From the NCBI GenBank assembly GCA_016715285.1, contig JADKAO010000002.1, forward strand, positions 372,001 through 436,000: 64,000 bases of DNA, given 5' to 3'. The DNA is from Actinomycetales bacterium. GTDB lineage: Bacteria; Actinomycetota; Actinomycetes; Actinomycetales; Dermatophilaceae. The position numbers were made by a program, and so were the translations under genes. Of this stretch, positions 8,616-17,579 are shown one piece after another (position 1 is the first letter of the stretch; every line of letters begins with the position of its first letter). The notes beneath the pieces were generated by a model. It saw only the letters and a list, made by a program, of their open reading frames with translations, was not told where the DNA came from and made no database searches.

Positions 8616-9353
8616 GTGAACGCACGCGTGACCCAGCCCAACGGCATACCCCGTCAGCCGTCGACGTCTCCCGGTGGTCCCCTGGAGCGGCCGCTGGAGG
8701 CGGTGCCACTGTGGGGGGTTGCGTCGGCGATCGCCGCGCCCCTGCTCCTCGTGCTCGGATACCTGTATGCCGTGTCCCTCACCCCGGGCTACGACAAGGT
8801 CGCCCAAGCCGTGAGCGATCTGGGGGTGGTCGGGGGTCCCGCCCGGTGGCCGTGGGCGTTCACCCTCGTGTTTATCGGGATCGCGCACATTGCGACCGCG
8901 ATTGGGCTCCGGCCCGCTGACGTCATCGGACGCTGGCTGCTCGGCGCCGGCGGGTTCGTCATGATGGTGCTCGCGTTCGTGCCAAACAATGTCGTCGGCA
9001 AGACCTACATGCGCCACACGTTGACGTCCGCCATCGTCTTCGGGCTGCTGGCCTTGTGGCCGGCGATGAGTGCCCGCAATGGGCGGGGAGTGCCCTGGCC
9101 GCTGCGGCGCCGCGTCACGATCATCGTCTCGATCGTGGTCTTCGTGCTCATCGAGATCACCCTCTGGGGGCTCATCTTGCAGACGACGACCGATGGCGTC
9201 CGGGAGTTTGCGCTCTATGCGTGGACTTCGTTGTGGCCGCTGGTCGTCGTGCTGTGGGTCCGGTTGCGACCGGGCACCGCGCTGCCGCTCGTGTCACCGG
9301 CCAAGCCATCGTCCGCGCCGAGCGCGCCAACCACGCCAGCTTCGCGACACTGA
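8616..9353 (+). CDS. DUF998 family integral membrane protein
   Basis: A 245-residue protein with about six hydrophobic helices. An N-terminal stretch of about 30 polar residues precedes the first helix (VASAIAAPLLLVLGYLYAVSL). The sequence GYDKVAQAVSDLGVVGGPARW following helix 1 is the usual signature of DUF998 proteins, where SxLG sits in the first loop. A Pro/Ser-rich cytoplasmic tail closes it. The start is GTG, divergent from the flavin dehydrogenase with 68 bp between. The function of DUF998 is unknown. Confidence 0.8.
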   Translation: MNARVTQPNGIPRQPSTSPGGPLERPLEAVPLWGVASAIAAPLLLVLGYLYAVSLTPGYDKVAQAVSDLGVVGGPARWPWAFTLVFIGIAHIATAIGLRPADVIGRWLLGAGGFVMMVLAFVPNNVVGKTYMRHTLTSAIVFGLLALWPAMSARNGRGVPWPLRRRVTIIVSIVVFVLIEITLWGLILQTTTDGVREFALYAWTSLWPLVVVLWVRLRPGTALPLVSPAKPSSAPSAPTTPASRH

Positions 9354-9397
9354 CCTAAGCAGCGGTCGTCCCGGCACTGAGGCCGGGTCGGTCCGCC

Positions 9398-10930
9398 TCA
9401 GCCAGTGCGCGACTGGCTGTAATACACCGTCCCTGGCGTTGGCGAGCCGAGCAGTTGGGGCACGGTGACCAGCGTGAAGCCCGCCGCCTTGAGCTTGGCG
9501 ATCAGCCCTGGAACGGCGTCAACGGTCGTGGCGTGGATGTCATGCATGAGGATAATCGAGCCGGCCTTGACCCCGGTCATCCCACGAGTGATGACCTCGT
9601 CAACATTGCGGAACTTCCAGTCGAGGGTGTCGATGTCCCACATGATGATGGCTTGCCCGAGGCCACGGACGGGTTGGCCAAACGAGCCATAGGGCGGCCG
9701 GAGCAGGGCGGTGCCCGAGCCGGTGGCCGCGGTGATGGCCTGGTTGGTGCGGGTGACCTCGGAGGTGATGTCGGCACCGCTGAGCTTCTTCAGGTCGCGG
9801 TGGTCCCACGTGTGGTTGGCCACGACGTGCCCCGACGCAGCCATCCGCTTGATGACCGCGGGGTTGACCGCGACATTCTGTCCGAGGACAAAGAAGGTGG
9901 CTTTGACACCCGCTGCGTCGAGTGACGTGAGCAGCCGGGACGTGTGGGCGCCCGGGCCGTCGTCGAACGTGAGCGCGACGCACTTGAGGGCCGCGCAGTC
10001 GACTCCGCCGGCAGCTGGGGGCGCTGGGGCGGGAGCAGGAACCGGCGGGGCGGGAGCCGGCTCTGGCGCCGGAGCGGGAGGTGACGCCGGTGCTGGGGAG
10101 GACCCTTGCACGGCATACGGGATGCTCTTGGTCACCGCGTCGAGGACCGCGCGGCCCTCGACCGACAAGAGCGGGTTGACGCGGTCTTTGGGGATGGTCA
10201 CCGTGAGATTGCCGGCGGAGTATGCCGCGACCGCACCCTGATTGAGGTGCGCCACCACGTCCCCCGTCGGGGTGAAGGTGAGGTCGGTCAGCAGCAGCTG
10301 GCCGAGGGCGCCACGGGGGGCGGTGTCCTCGATCGGGGGGGCGAGTTTGCTCGCGGCGGTCCAGACGAGCGCGGCGAGGGCATCCCGGTGAACGGGGTCG
10401 ATGAGGCCTTCGGACTGGAAGGCCTGCCCGGACGCGGAGTTGCCGTAGAACACGTTGTGGCTCACGTCGCCGCTCGCCCCACCGAACTCCCGGGTCTCCA
10501 CCCGGACCGCTGCGAACGAGCCTGCGGCAGCGGCAACTTGCCACGTGATGTTGAGTTCAGGACCGACTTCTGGGCTGGGCTGATAGTCGGCGCGGAAGGC
10601 GCGCTCCTTGCCTTCAGTGAAGAACCTCAGCGCTTCGCTCAGGGCGAATTGCCCGGGCAGGACCGGTCGTGAAATCGAGACCTGCAGCGCGGGGTCGTTG
10701 TTGACCGACTGCTCGACGACGATCCCCGGGATCGTGATCCCGGCGCCCTCAGGCATGCCGGTCGTGCCAGTCGGGTCCGCGGACGCCGTGCTGCTTTGGG
10801 TTGGCGCCGGGCTCGATGGCGTCGAGGTGCACCCGACGAGCAGAGTCAGCGCGACCCCAAACGAGGCGACGCGGGCAACCTGTCGTGGGGCGCGCGAGCG
10901 GGAGCGGAATGAGCCAAACACGAGCGCCAT
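9398..10930 (-). CDS. Polysaccharide deacetylase lipoprotein
   Basis: A 510-residue exported carbohydrate esterase family 4 protein. A signal peptide ends in a lipobox (TLLVGC), so it is probably lipid-anchored outside the membrane. A Ser/Thr linker and an RsiV/DUF3298-like domain (about 60-255) follow, then a long Pro/Ala linker (about 265-300), then the NodB domain. Catalytic motifs are visible: TFDDGP with the metal-binding Asp, NHTWDHRDL for the HxxxH pair, RPPYGSFGQP, DTLDWK and ILMHDIH. It probably removes N-acetyl groups from peptidoglycan or another GlcNAc polymer. ATG 10930 is chosen; GTG 10951 is possible. Confidence 0.9.
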   Translation of the reverse strand: MALVFGSFRSRSRAPRQVARVASFGVALTLLVGCTSTPSSPAPTQSSTASADPTGTTGMPEGAGITIPGIVVEQSVNNDPALQVSISRPVLPGQFALSEALRFFTEGKERAFRADYQPSPEVGPELNITWQVAAAAGSFAAVRVETREFGGASGDVSHNVFYGNSASGQAFQSEGLIDPVHRDALAALVWTAASKLAPPIEDTAPRGALGQLLLTDLTFTPTGDVVAHLNQGAVAAYSAGNLTVTIPKDRVNPLLSVEGRAVLDAVTKSIPYAVQGSSPAPASPPAPAPEPAPAPPVPAPAPAPPAAGGVDCAALKCVALTFDDGPGAHTSRLLTSLDAAGVKATFFVLGQNVAVNPAVIKRMAASGHVVANHTWDHRDLKKLSGADITSEVTRTNQAITAATGSGTALLRPPYGSFGQPVRGLGQAIIMWDIDTLDWKFRNVDEVITRGMTGVKAGSIILMHDIHATTVDAVPGLIAKLKAAGFTLVTVPQLLGSPTPGTVYYSQSRTG

Positions 10931-11002
10931 GGTCGCACAGGAGCGGCCCACACGAGCGCCGACCTCCCCGCGTGAGCGCGCTGGACGCCACCTCTCAACC
11001 CC

Positions 11003-11034
11003 CGGACCCCCGGACCCCCGGACCCCCGGACGCC
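11003..11034. repeat. 8-bp tandem repeat (CGGACCCC, four copies)
   Basis: Four near-perfect copies of an 8-bp unit lie between the deacetylase start and the aminotransferase end. At 8 bp such a tract can change length by slippage. It is outside the coding sequence when the deacetylase starts at 10930. Confidence 0.9.
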
Positions 11035-11053
11035 CGACCCCCGAGCCGTAGCG

Positions 11054-12232
11054 TCAGCTGACGAAAGCGGCGAGCCGATCCATCGCGGTGGTGAGCTCGG
11101 CGGCCGTCCCCGCGAAGCACAGCCGCACAAACCTCCGCCCGTCGACGGTGTCGAAATCCACGCCCGGCGTGAGCGCCACCCCCGTCGCCGCCAGGACGTC
11201 CTCGCACCACCGCTGGGAGTCATCGGTATGCCGGCTCACATCGAGATAGAGATAGAACGCCCCATCCGGTGGCGCCAGCCGATCGACCCCGATGTCCGGG
11301 AGGCGAGTGAGCAGGAGATCGCGGTTCACGGCATACCGGCTCACGTGGTCGTCGAGTTCGGCGCGCGCCCCGGGGCTGAAGGCCGCGAGCGCCGCGACCT
11401 GTGAGATCGCAGGCGCGCAAATGTTGAGGTTGCCGAGGAGCAACTCGACCGGGCGCACGAGGTGAGGCGGCAGGATCACCCAGCCGACGCGCCACCCGGT
11501 CATCGAGAAGTACTTGCTAAACGACCCCACGAGCACCGCCGACCGCGAGAACTCCCACGCGCTCGGGCACTCTCGGCCGAAGGTCACGCCGTGATAGATC
11601 TCATCGCTGATCAACAGCGTCCCGTGCGCGTCACACCAGGCGGCGATCGCGGCGAGTTCGGCCGCGTCGATGATCGTGCCGGTCGGGTTGGAGGGGCTCG
11701 CGATGACGAGGCCCGCGGGCGGCTCAGGCAGGGTCTCCAGGAGCGCATCGAGCATCGCCACGGTGGGTTGGTAGCGCGACTCCGCGCCGCAGTCGAGTTC
11801 GACGACGCGGCACCCGAGCGCTTGCAGGGTGTTGCGGTATGCCGGGTAGCCGGGTCGGCTCATCACGACGACGTCGCCGACGTCAAAGGCGGCGAGGAAG
11901 AGCGCGGTGAAGCCGCCAGAGGAACCGGTGGTGACGACGACCTGGTCCGGGTCGATGGTGAGGCCGTAACTGTCGGCGTAGTAAGCGGCGATGGCTTCGC
12001 GAAGCGGCCGGATGCCGGTGGCTTCGGTGTAGCCGAGGACCCCGGTCTCGAGCGCAGCGGCGGCTGCGCGGCGGACGGCGGCTGGCGCGGGGGTGGAGGG
12101 TTGGCCGGCGCAGAGCGAGATGACATCGCCGTGAGTGACCTGACGCTCGGCGGCTGCCTTGATGAGCTCCATGACGTGGAACGGCGGGGTGGCGCCGCGG
12201 CGCGAGAGTCGGGGACGGGGTGCGGTGGTCAT
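11054..12232 (-). CDS. PLP-dependent aminotransferase, class I/II
   Basis: A fold-type I aminotransferase of about 392 residues. It shows LCAGQPSTPAP near the N-terminus, the phosphate/PLP region TTGSSGGFTALFLA, the Tyr of RPGYPAYRN, SPSNPTGTI with the cofactor-facing Asn, SDEIYHGVTF with the Asp that pairs with the pyridine nitrogen, and the Schiff-base lysine in GSFSKYFSMTGWRVGW. This is the pattern of aspartate/aromatic-type enzymes that swap amino groups with 2-oxoglutarate. Substrate preference cannot be read. ATG 12244 is an alternative start. Neighbours give no pathway clue. Confidence 0.9.
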   Translation of the reverse strand: MTTAPRPRLSRRGATPPFHVMELIKAAAERQVTHGDVISLCAGQPSTPAPAAVRRAAAAALETGVLGYTEATGIRPLREAIAAYYADSYGLTIDPDQVVVTTGSSGGFTALFLAAFDVGDVVVMSRPGYPAYRNTLQALGCRVVELDCGAESRYQPTVAMLDALLETLPEPPAGLVIASPSNPTGTIIDAAELAAIAAWCDAHGTLLISDEIYHGVTFGRECPSAWEFSRSAVLVGSFSKYFSMTGWRVGWVILPPHLVRPVELLLGNLNICAPAISQVAALAAFSPGARAELDDHVSRYAVNRDLLLTRLPDIGVDRLAPPDGAFYLYLDVSRHTDDSQRWCEDVLAATGVALTPGVDFDTVDGRRFVRLCFAGTAAELTTAMDRLAAFVS

Positions 12233-12271
12233 GTCAGGTGGCATGTCAGTGCGTCGGGTCAGTGCGTCGGG

Positions 12272-12775
12272 TCAGTGCGAGCGGCGGGTCGCGTCGGCAT
12301 CGATGAGCCGGTTGATGAGTTGCTGCACCTCGTCGCTGCGGGGGATATTGCGCAGCAACTCGTCGGCGGAGTCACCCGCGGACTCGATGGTGAGGGTGCC
12401 CGAACGGATGATCCGGTCAAAAAGGCTCTGGTGGAAGGACACGTCGGTGATCTTTGACAGCGTGATGTCCTTGCCGGTCTTGGACAAAATGCCGCGGCGC
12501 ACCATCACGCGGTGGCTCGTGATGACGTAATGCGTTGTGCGCCAACGCAGATACGGCACGACGACGAGGACGAGCGCCATCAGCACCAGGATGATGACGG
12601 CGACGAGTTGGATGGTGTTGCCGGTCGAGTCGTCGGGCGTGACGAGCACCGCGATCCCGGCAAGGGCGGCGAGGACCAGGGCAAGCAGCGTGGGGCCGAG
12701 GACGGTCAGCCAGTGGGGGTGCAGGTTGCGCTCGACCTTTTCGCCGTCGGCCAGGACGTTGTCGGGGAATCCCAT
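12272..12775 (-). CDS. PH domain-containing membrane protein (bPH2/YdbS-like)
   Basis: A 167-residue protein. Two adjacent hydrophobic helices (about 24-45 and 53-75) are followed by a cytoplasmic bacterial PH-like domain: YLRWRTTHYVITSHRVMVRRG, then ITLSKITDVSFHQSLFDRI and the strand GTLTIES. This layout is the DUF304/bPH2 family, which is widespread in Actinobacteria and has no settled role. The start follows AAGGAGA and encodes MGFPDNVLADGEKV, a typical family opening. It may share a transcript with the aminotransferase 28 bp downstream. Confidence 0.88.
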   Translation of the reverse strand: MGFPDNVLADGEKVERNLHPHWLTVLGPTLLALVLAALAGIAVLVTPDDSTGNTIQLVAVIILVLMALVLVVVPYLRWRTTHYVITSHRVMVRRGILSKTGKDITLSKITDVSFHQSLFDRIIRSGTLTIESAGDSADELLRNIPRSDEVQQLINRLIDADATRRSH

Positions 12776-12900
12776 GGCTGTCTCCTTCGCTTCGCCAGCG
12801 CGCGTTCACCGCAAGCCTAGAGTCAGCGCCCGCGATGGCGGGTCCTCGGGCGGCGAGCGGTGCTCGACAGCGCACCCTCCGGCCATGGCAGGCTTGCCGC

Positions 12901-13521
12901 ATGGGCCAGCGGATGTTCGTCGCGATCACCCCGCCTGACGAGGTGCGCGAGCACCTTGCCGACTTCCTCGCCCCGCGGGTCGGGATGACGTGGATCGACC
13001 CGGCGCAGTGGCACCTCACGCTCGCCTTCCTCGCGTCAGTGCCGGAGCACCGGATCGACGAGTTAGTGGAGCGCCTGGAGACGGCGGCGAGTAGACGGCA
13101 TACGTGCGAACTCGCGCTGGTGGGTGCCGGATCCTTCCCAGCCGCCGAGCGCGCAGCCGTGTTGTGGCTCGGGCTCCACGTCGACGGACGCGACGCGTCC
13201 GGTCGGGACAGCCTTGGGGCGGCCGAGACCGAAGTCCACCGGCTCGCGGTCAACGCGCGCGCCGCCGCGACCAAAATCGGCGCCCCGCCGGACGGACAGA
13301 GGTTCGTGCCCCACCTCACCGTCGCGCGCCCGCGTCGCCCGATCGAGGCGACCAAGTGGTTGCGGGTACTCGATAGCTATCGGGGGCCGACGTGGGAGCT
13401 CACCGAGATCGACCTCGTCGCCTCCTATCTGGGTGAGGGGGCGCGTCGCCGGCCGCGCTACGAGACGGTCGCGACGATTGCGCTGGGAGCGACGGTGCGC
13501 GTGTCGGAGGACGCACTGTGA
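12901..13521 (+). CDS. thpR: RNA 2',3'-cyclic phosphodiesterase (LigT/2H family)
   Basis: A 206-residue member of the 2H phosphoesterase superfamily. It carries both catalytic HxTx motifs: HLTLAFL near residue 38 and HLTVARP near 139. ThpR opens 2',3'-cyclic phosphate ends of RNA, and related proteins ligate tRNA halves in vitro. MFVAITPPDEVREHL is the usual family start, so ATG 12901 is preferred over upstream in-frame codons. Its stop overlaps the next start in GTGA, which puts it in one operon with the acyl-CoA ligase and membrane protein. That partnership suggests co-expression, not shared chemistry. Confidence 0.9.
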   Translation: MGQRMFVAITPPDEVREHLADFLAPRVGMTWIDPAQWHLTLAFLASVPEHRIDELVERLETAASRRHTCELALVGAGSFPAAERAAVLWLGLHVDGRDASGRDSLGAAETEVHRLAVNARAAATKIGAPPDGQRFVPHLTVARPRRPIEATKWLRVLDSYRGPTWELTEIDLVASYLGEGARRRPRYETVATIALGATVRVSEDAL

Positions 13522-15110
13522 CTCATCTCCTGCAGGGCCTGGTCGGTGGTCGCCATGCAGCACAGACCGTCACCGTTGCAAACACCACACTCTCGTATGC
13601 CATCCTGCTGGGTCACGCTCGCGACCTCGCCGCAGTGGTGCGTGAGTCAGGGGCCGCGCGAGTGGCGATCCACGCGACCCCAACGTGGACGACTGTTTTG
13701 GGGGTGACCGCAGCGGTGCTCGCTGGCGTGACGGTGGTGCCAGTGCCCGCCGATGCGGGACCCGGGGAGCGGGCCCACATCTTGCGTGACTCGGGGGCGA
13801 CCCACTGGCTCGGCGCCTCCCCCACCGTGTCCCCCAACGGGCCGAGGGATTCGCGCAGCGGAACCACTCCCTTGAGCCCGGCTGGCGCCAGCCACGGCTC
13901 GCTTCCCGGGATCGGTGCGGTCCAGCTGCCGGTGATCCCCGTTGCGGAACCGGAGGGCGCGCTGGGACGGGGCGGGGCGGCATACCCCTCTGGCTTGGTG
14001 GGGGTGCCCGACACTGAGGCGATCCCGGAGGCGAGCACCGCCTTCATCCTCTACACCTCGGGCACGACCGGGCTGCCCAAGGGCGTCGTGCTATCGCGGC
14101 GCGCGGTCGCGGCGGGGCTCGACGCGCTGGCCGACGCGTGGGCGTGGACCGCGCAGGAGGTGCTCGCGCACGGGCTGCCGCTGTTCCACGTGCATGGGCT
14201 CGTGCTCGGGGTGCTCGGGCCGCTGCGGATCGGATCGGGTCTGCGGCACGTTGGGCGTCCCACTCCCCAGGCGTATGCCGCGGCCGTCACCGCGGGCGCG
14301 ACGATGTGCTTTGGTGTGCCGACCATCTGGTCGCGGATTGCCGCGACCCCCGCTGCTGCCGAGGCGCTGGCGCCCGCGCGGCTGCTCGTGTCGGGCAGTG
14401 CGGCCTTGCCGGTGCCAGTGTTTGAGCGGCTGCGGGCGTTGACCGGCCATGAGGTGTGCGAGCGCTATGGGATGACCGAGACGCTCATCACCGTCGCGAC
14501 CCGGGCGGATGGCGTGCGTCGGGCTGGAGCTGTCGGCGTGCCTGTCGCGGGGGTCGAGACCCGACTGCGGGGCGAGTCGGGCGAGGAGCTGGCGCACGAC
14601 GGGGCGACTGTCGGTGACCTGCAGGTGCGGGGCGCGACGCTCTTTGACGGCTATCTCGGGCGGGCTGAGGAGACGGCGGCGGCGTTTACGGCGGATGGGT
14701 GGTTCAAGACCGGCGATGTCGCGACCATCGACGCGCTCGGGGTGCACCGGATTGTCGGGCGCGCCTCGGTTGATCTCATCAAATCGGGCGGCTATCGCAT
14801 CGGTGCGGGTGAGATCGAGGGCGTCCTCCTCGGCCACCCGGAGGTTGCCGAGTGTGCCGTTGTTGGCTTACCCGACGACGACTTGGGGCAGCGCATTGTC
14901 GCGTTTGTGGTGCGGGCCGGCGGCATACCTGACCCCGCTGGCGATGCAAGGGAAGATCTAGTTCTCGCAACAGAATTGACTGACCTTGTGATCCGCGAAC
15001 TGTCAATCCACAAGCGGCCGCGTGAGGTCCGCTTTGTCACGGAGCTGCCACGCAATGAGATGGGCAAAGTCCAAAAGGCCCGCCTCACCGGGGGGACCCC
15101 ACCCGCATGA
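13518..15110 (+). CDS. Acyl-CoA synthetase / AMP-dependent ligase (MatB-like)
   Basis: A 530-residue ANL-superfamily enzyme that activates a carboxylic acid as acyl-AMP and transfers it to CoA. Motifs are the P-loop TSGTTGLPKGVVLSRRA near residue 178, the aromatic/acid segment ERYGMTETL, GWFKTGDVA, the hinge region GYRIGAGEIE, and the C-terminal catalytic lysine in RNEMGKVQKARL. Length and the HGLPLFHVHGL segment suit the malonyl-/medium-chain acyl-CoA synthetase group. The actual acid is not predictable. It overlaps thpR by 4 bp upstream and the next gene by 4 bp downstream. Confidence 0.88.
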   Translation: MTHLLQGLVGGRHAAQTVTVANTTLSYAILLGHARDLAAVVRESGAARVAIHATPTWTTVLGVTAAVLAGVTVVPVPADAGPGERAHILRDSGATHWLGASPTVSPNGPRDSRSGTTPLSPAGASHGSLPGIGAVQLPVIPVAEPEGALGRGGAAYPSGLVGVPDTEAIPEASTAFILYTSGTTGLPKGVVLSRRAVAAGLDALADAWAWTAQEVLAHGLPLFHVHGLVLGVLGPLRIGSGLRHVGRPTPQAYAAAVTAGATMCFGVPTIWSRIAATPAAAEALAPARLLVSGSAALPVPVFERLRALTGHEVCERYGMTETLITVATRADGVRRAGAVGVPVAGVETRLRGESGEELAHDGATVGDLQVRGATLFDGYLGRAEETAAAFTADGWFKTGDVATIDALGVHRIVGRASVDLIKSGGYRIGAGEIEGVLLGHPEVAECAVVGLPDDDLGQRIVAFVVRAGGIPDPAGDAREDLVLATELTDLVIRELSIHKRPREVRFVTELPRNEMGKVQKARLTGGTPPA

Positions 15111-15796
15111 CGACCCTCCTCAGCGCGCTTGGTGTCCTGGGCGCCTGGCTGCTCTTCGCTGGCCCGCTCTATCAGGCCAACGTCGACCTCAACGCCGAGT
15201 CAGCCGCGATCGATCTCGTGCGCAGTCGGGTGAAGTCGGCCGTCGACATCCCCCGGATCTCCCACTGGTGGTGGCTCTTCCCGCCGATGCGGATTTGGCT
15301 GGTGACCCGGCGGCGACATGAGGTGGGTCGTCAGGCCAAGGCCGTCCTCGATGCCGACGAGGTCCAGCTCATGGTCCGCTACTACCAGGCGGCGCGCGGG
15401 TGGCTTCTCGTCGGGTTGGGCGCGTGGTTGCTCCTCATCAAGGAAGTCCTCACGGTGGGCGTGGCTGAGGTGCGCTGCGTTGGGCGAGGTTCGCTGACCT
15501 TGGCCGCGCCTCGCTCACGGTGCACCCTCAGTGAAGTGCGGCTTGCCTCAGCGGAGCCAGCCAGAACAGCGCCGGGGCGCGAGCGGACGGCATACCCCCG
15601 AGGTATGCCGGCCACTCACCCGCCCGCGGCGTTACCGGCCACTCACCCGCCGACGCGTTACCGGCCAGGGGGCGGAGCTCCGCCAGCGCCGCCGGGAGCA
15701 CCGCCGCCGGGGGCGCCACCACCGAAGGTGCCGCCACCAGCGCCGGGCACCCGGACGTTGGTTCCCCCAAGCCCTGGAATCCCGCCGGTGCCCTGA
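15107..15796 (+). CDS. Small membrane protein with a probably overextended C-terminus
   Basis: ATG 15107 overlaps the ligase stop (ATGA). The first 115 residues look like a genuine small protein: a hydrophobic helix (LGVLGAWLLFAGPLYQA), a basic loop with HWWWLFPPMRIWLVTRRRHEV, and a second helix (GWLLVGLGAWLLLIKEV). After about residue 120 the sequence turns into low-complexity Pro/Ala/Thr and then antisense of the glycine-rich end of the adaptor gene on the other strand, a 139-bp convergent overlap. A lost stop or a frameshift near 15460-15490 would explain this. I do not recognise a named family. Confidence 0.6.
   Translation: MTTLLSALGVLGAWLLFAGPLYQANVDLNAESAAIDLVRSRVKSAVDIPRISHWWWLFPPMRIWLVTRRRHEVGRQAKAVLDADEVQLMVRYYQAARGWLLVGLGAWLLLIKEVLTVGVAEVRCVGRGSLTLAAPRSRCTLSEVRLASAEPARTAPGRERTAYPRGMPATHPPAALPATHPPTRYRPGGGAPPAPPGAPPPGAPPPKVPPPAPGTRTLVPPSPGIPPVP
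15588..15610. repeat. Inverted pair of the 8-mer CGGCATAC/GTATGCCG
   Basis: Arms CGGCATACC and GGTATGCCG flank a 5-base loop, a perfect 9-bp stem in DNA or RNA. It lies between the plausible end of the small membrane protein and the convergent adaptor gene, so it could serve as a terminator. It is one of several close inverted pairs of this motif. Confidence 0.75.
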
Positions 15797-17566
15797 CCAG
15801 GGATCGTGCCGTTGGTCGGCAGAGGGGCGGATGCGTCCGCGATGATCAGTCGATCGCCTGCCGAGACGCCCGAGACGAGTTGCACCCGGCCGCCGCCACT
15901 GGCTCCCAGCTTGACCACACGTTGCGTCGCCACACCGTTCACGTTGACCTGGACCGTGCCGCTGCCCGAGCCGGTGTTCGTAACCGCCGACACCGGCGCG
16001 ATGAGGACGTTCGTCGCGTGCGCGACCACAACCGCCACCGTCGCCTTGCCGCCCGTTCCCACGAGGTCGGACATGGTGGGCACGAGGATGTCAACGGCAT
16101 ACGTCGGGGTTGTGGATGTGCTGGCTCCCCCGCCTGCTGTGCCTGCTGTGCCTCCTGTGCTCGACGAGGAGGACGACGTCGGCAGCAGGGCGATCGCCGA
16201 TACCGATCCGTCGACCGTGGGGACGCCGCTGATCGTCACGTGCGCGACCTGACCGACCGAGATCGTCGACAACTGCGCTTCGCTGACTTGGACGGTCACC
16301 TTGGCCGCACCAGACCCCACGATCTGGATGCCGGCACCCGGGGACGCCGTATCGCCAACCTGCCATGGGACCGTACCCACGGTGCCGCCGATCGGGGCCA
16401 CGAGAGTGGTCCCCGCGACGGCCGCCTGAGCTTGAGCCAACGTGGCTTCAGCGCTCACGAGCATGGCTTCGTCAACGATGAGTTTGGCTTCCGTCACCGC
16501 GGCGCCGGCACCCCCAGCGCCCGCGCTGCCGCCGCCGGTGAGGGCGGATGTGGCTGACTTCGCCGGTGAGGCAGCACTCGCGGACCCCGAAGTGCCCGCA
16601 GTGCTCGAGGTCCCAGTACTTGCCGCCTTGGCGAGCGAGGCCGCGTATGCCGTGAGCTCCGAGGTGGCGCCCTGCTCGGCCTTGATGAGGCCCGTCGTCG
16701 CGGTGAGACAGGTAGCGAGTTCGGCCGCTGTCGGCACGGTTGGCGTCGTGGATGTGGGGTTCGACGTCGACTTAGGTTTGGCTGTTGACGTCGGAGCTGC
16801 GGTTGACGTCGGGTGAGCCGTCGAGGTGGGGTTGGCAGTCGACGTGGGATCCGCCGTCGCTGTCGGGCTTGACGTTGACGTCGGGTTGGCAGTCAGGTCG
16901 GGTGGGCAGTCACCGTCGGGTGGGCAGTCGACCCCGTCGGGGACGGGCCGGAGACGAACGCCATGATGGGGGCGCACGCCAGCTGAACCGCCTTTGATGC
17001 AGCCGACACCTCAGCCAACGCCGCGGTCAAGGCCGGCGACCCAGCGCCGGTCACCGCGCCCGCGCCTCCTGAGGCCGGCGTCGCGGCGCTAGACGCACTC
17101 GATGCGCTCAACGCCCCCGATGCCGATGCGGCCGCTTTCGCCGCACTCTCGATGTACTCGATGTACTCGCGGTCGCCGCCGTGGTGGTAGCTGCCAGTGC
17201 GTTCTCGTCGCTGGTCAAGGTTGCTTGCGCTTGGTCGCGCTGGACTTGAGCGTCGAGCACGGCTTGCGCCAGCGGTGCCGGGTCGATGGTGGCCAGCGCG
17301 CTACCAGCCTCGATGACATCGCCGACGTGCACAGACACACCGGTGACTGTCCCGGAGGAGGCAAAGGCTGCGGTCGCTTGCGCGACGCGAGTCACCGTGC
17401 CGCTGAGGACCACCGTCTGCTCGACATCGCCGCTCGTCACCGCGACCGTTCGCCACGATGAACTCGCGGCATCAGCGCTCGTGCTGTGGACGACCGCGAT
17501 ACCGCTGGCCACCACGACGACCGCTGCCGCCGCGACAAGCCAGATCGGCTTCCGTGAGAGTGCCAT
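15658..17566 (-). pseudogene. HlyD-like membrane-fusion/adaptor protein, interrupted by two frameshifts
   Basis: The N-terminal part (17566 to about 17150) has a membrane anchor and a lipoyl-like half (SGTVTGVSVHVGDVIEAGSALATIDPAPL). The frame then stops at 17108. The next frame, to about 16900, continues the coiled-coil region, and the third frame (about 16900 to 15658) holds the second lipoyl half (GTTLVAPIGGTVGTVPWQVGD), the beta-barrel and a Gly/Pro-rich tail. Each junction is explained by one missing base: near 17146-17152 (the adjacent frame reads SSAAKAAASASGALS) and near 16893-16905 inside 18-bp Thr/Pro-rich repeats. All domains remain, so either sequencing error or recent decay is possible. 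ATG 17566 follows GGAG. Confidence 0.75.
16740..16925. repeat. Degenerate 18-bp tandem repeats encoding Thr/Pro hexapeptides
   Basis: On the minus strand the units read T-A-N-P-T-S, T-A-H-P-T-S, T-A-A-P-T-S, T-A-K-P-K-S and T-S-N-P-T-S. They form an extended linker within the coiled-coil region of the adaptor. One of the two frameshifts falls within this array, where strand slippage or assembly error is most likely. Confidence 0.8.
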
Positions 17567-17579
17567 GTGTGTGACTCCG

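Noticed and set aside
15588..15610. Certain intrinsic terminator
   Set aside because: The stem is only 9 bp without a T-tract and is composed of the common 8-mer, so it is listed as a motif pair instead.
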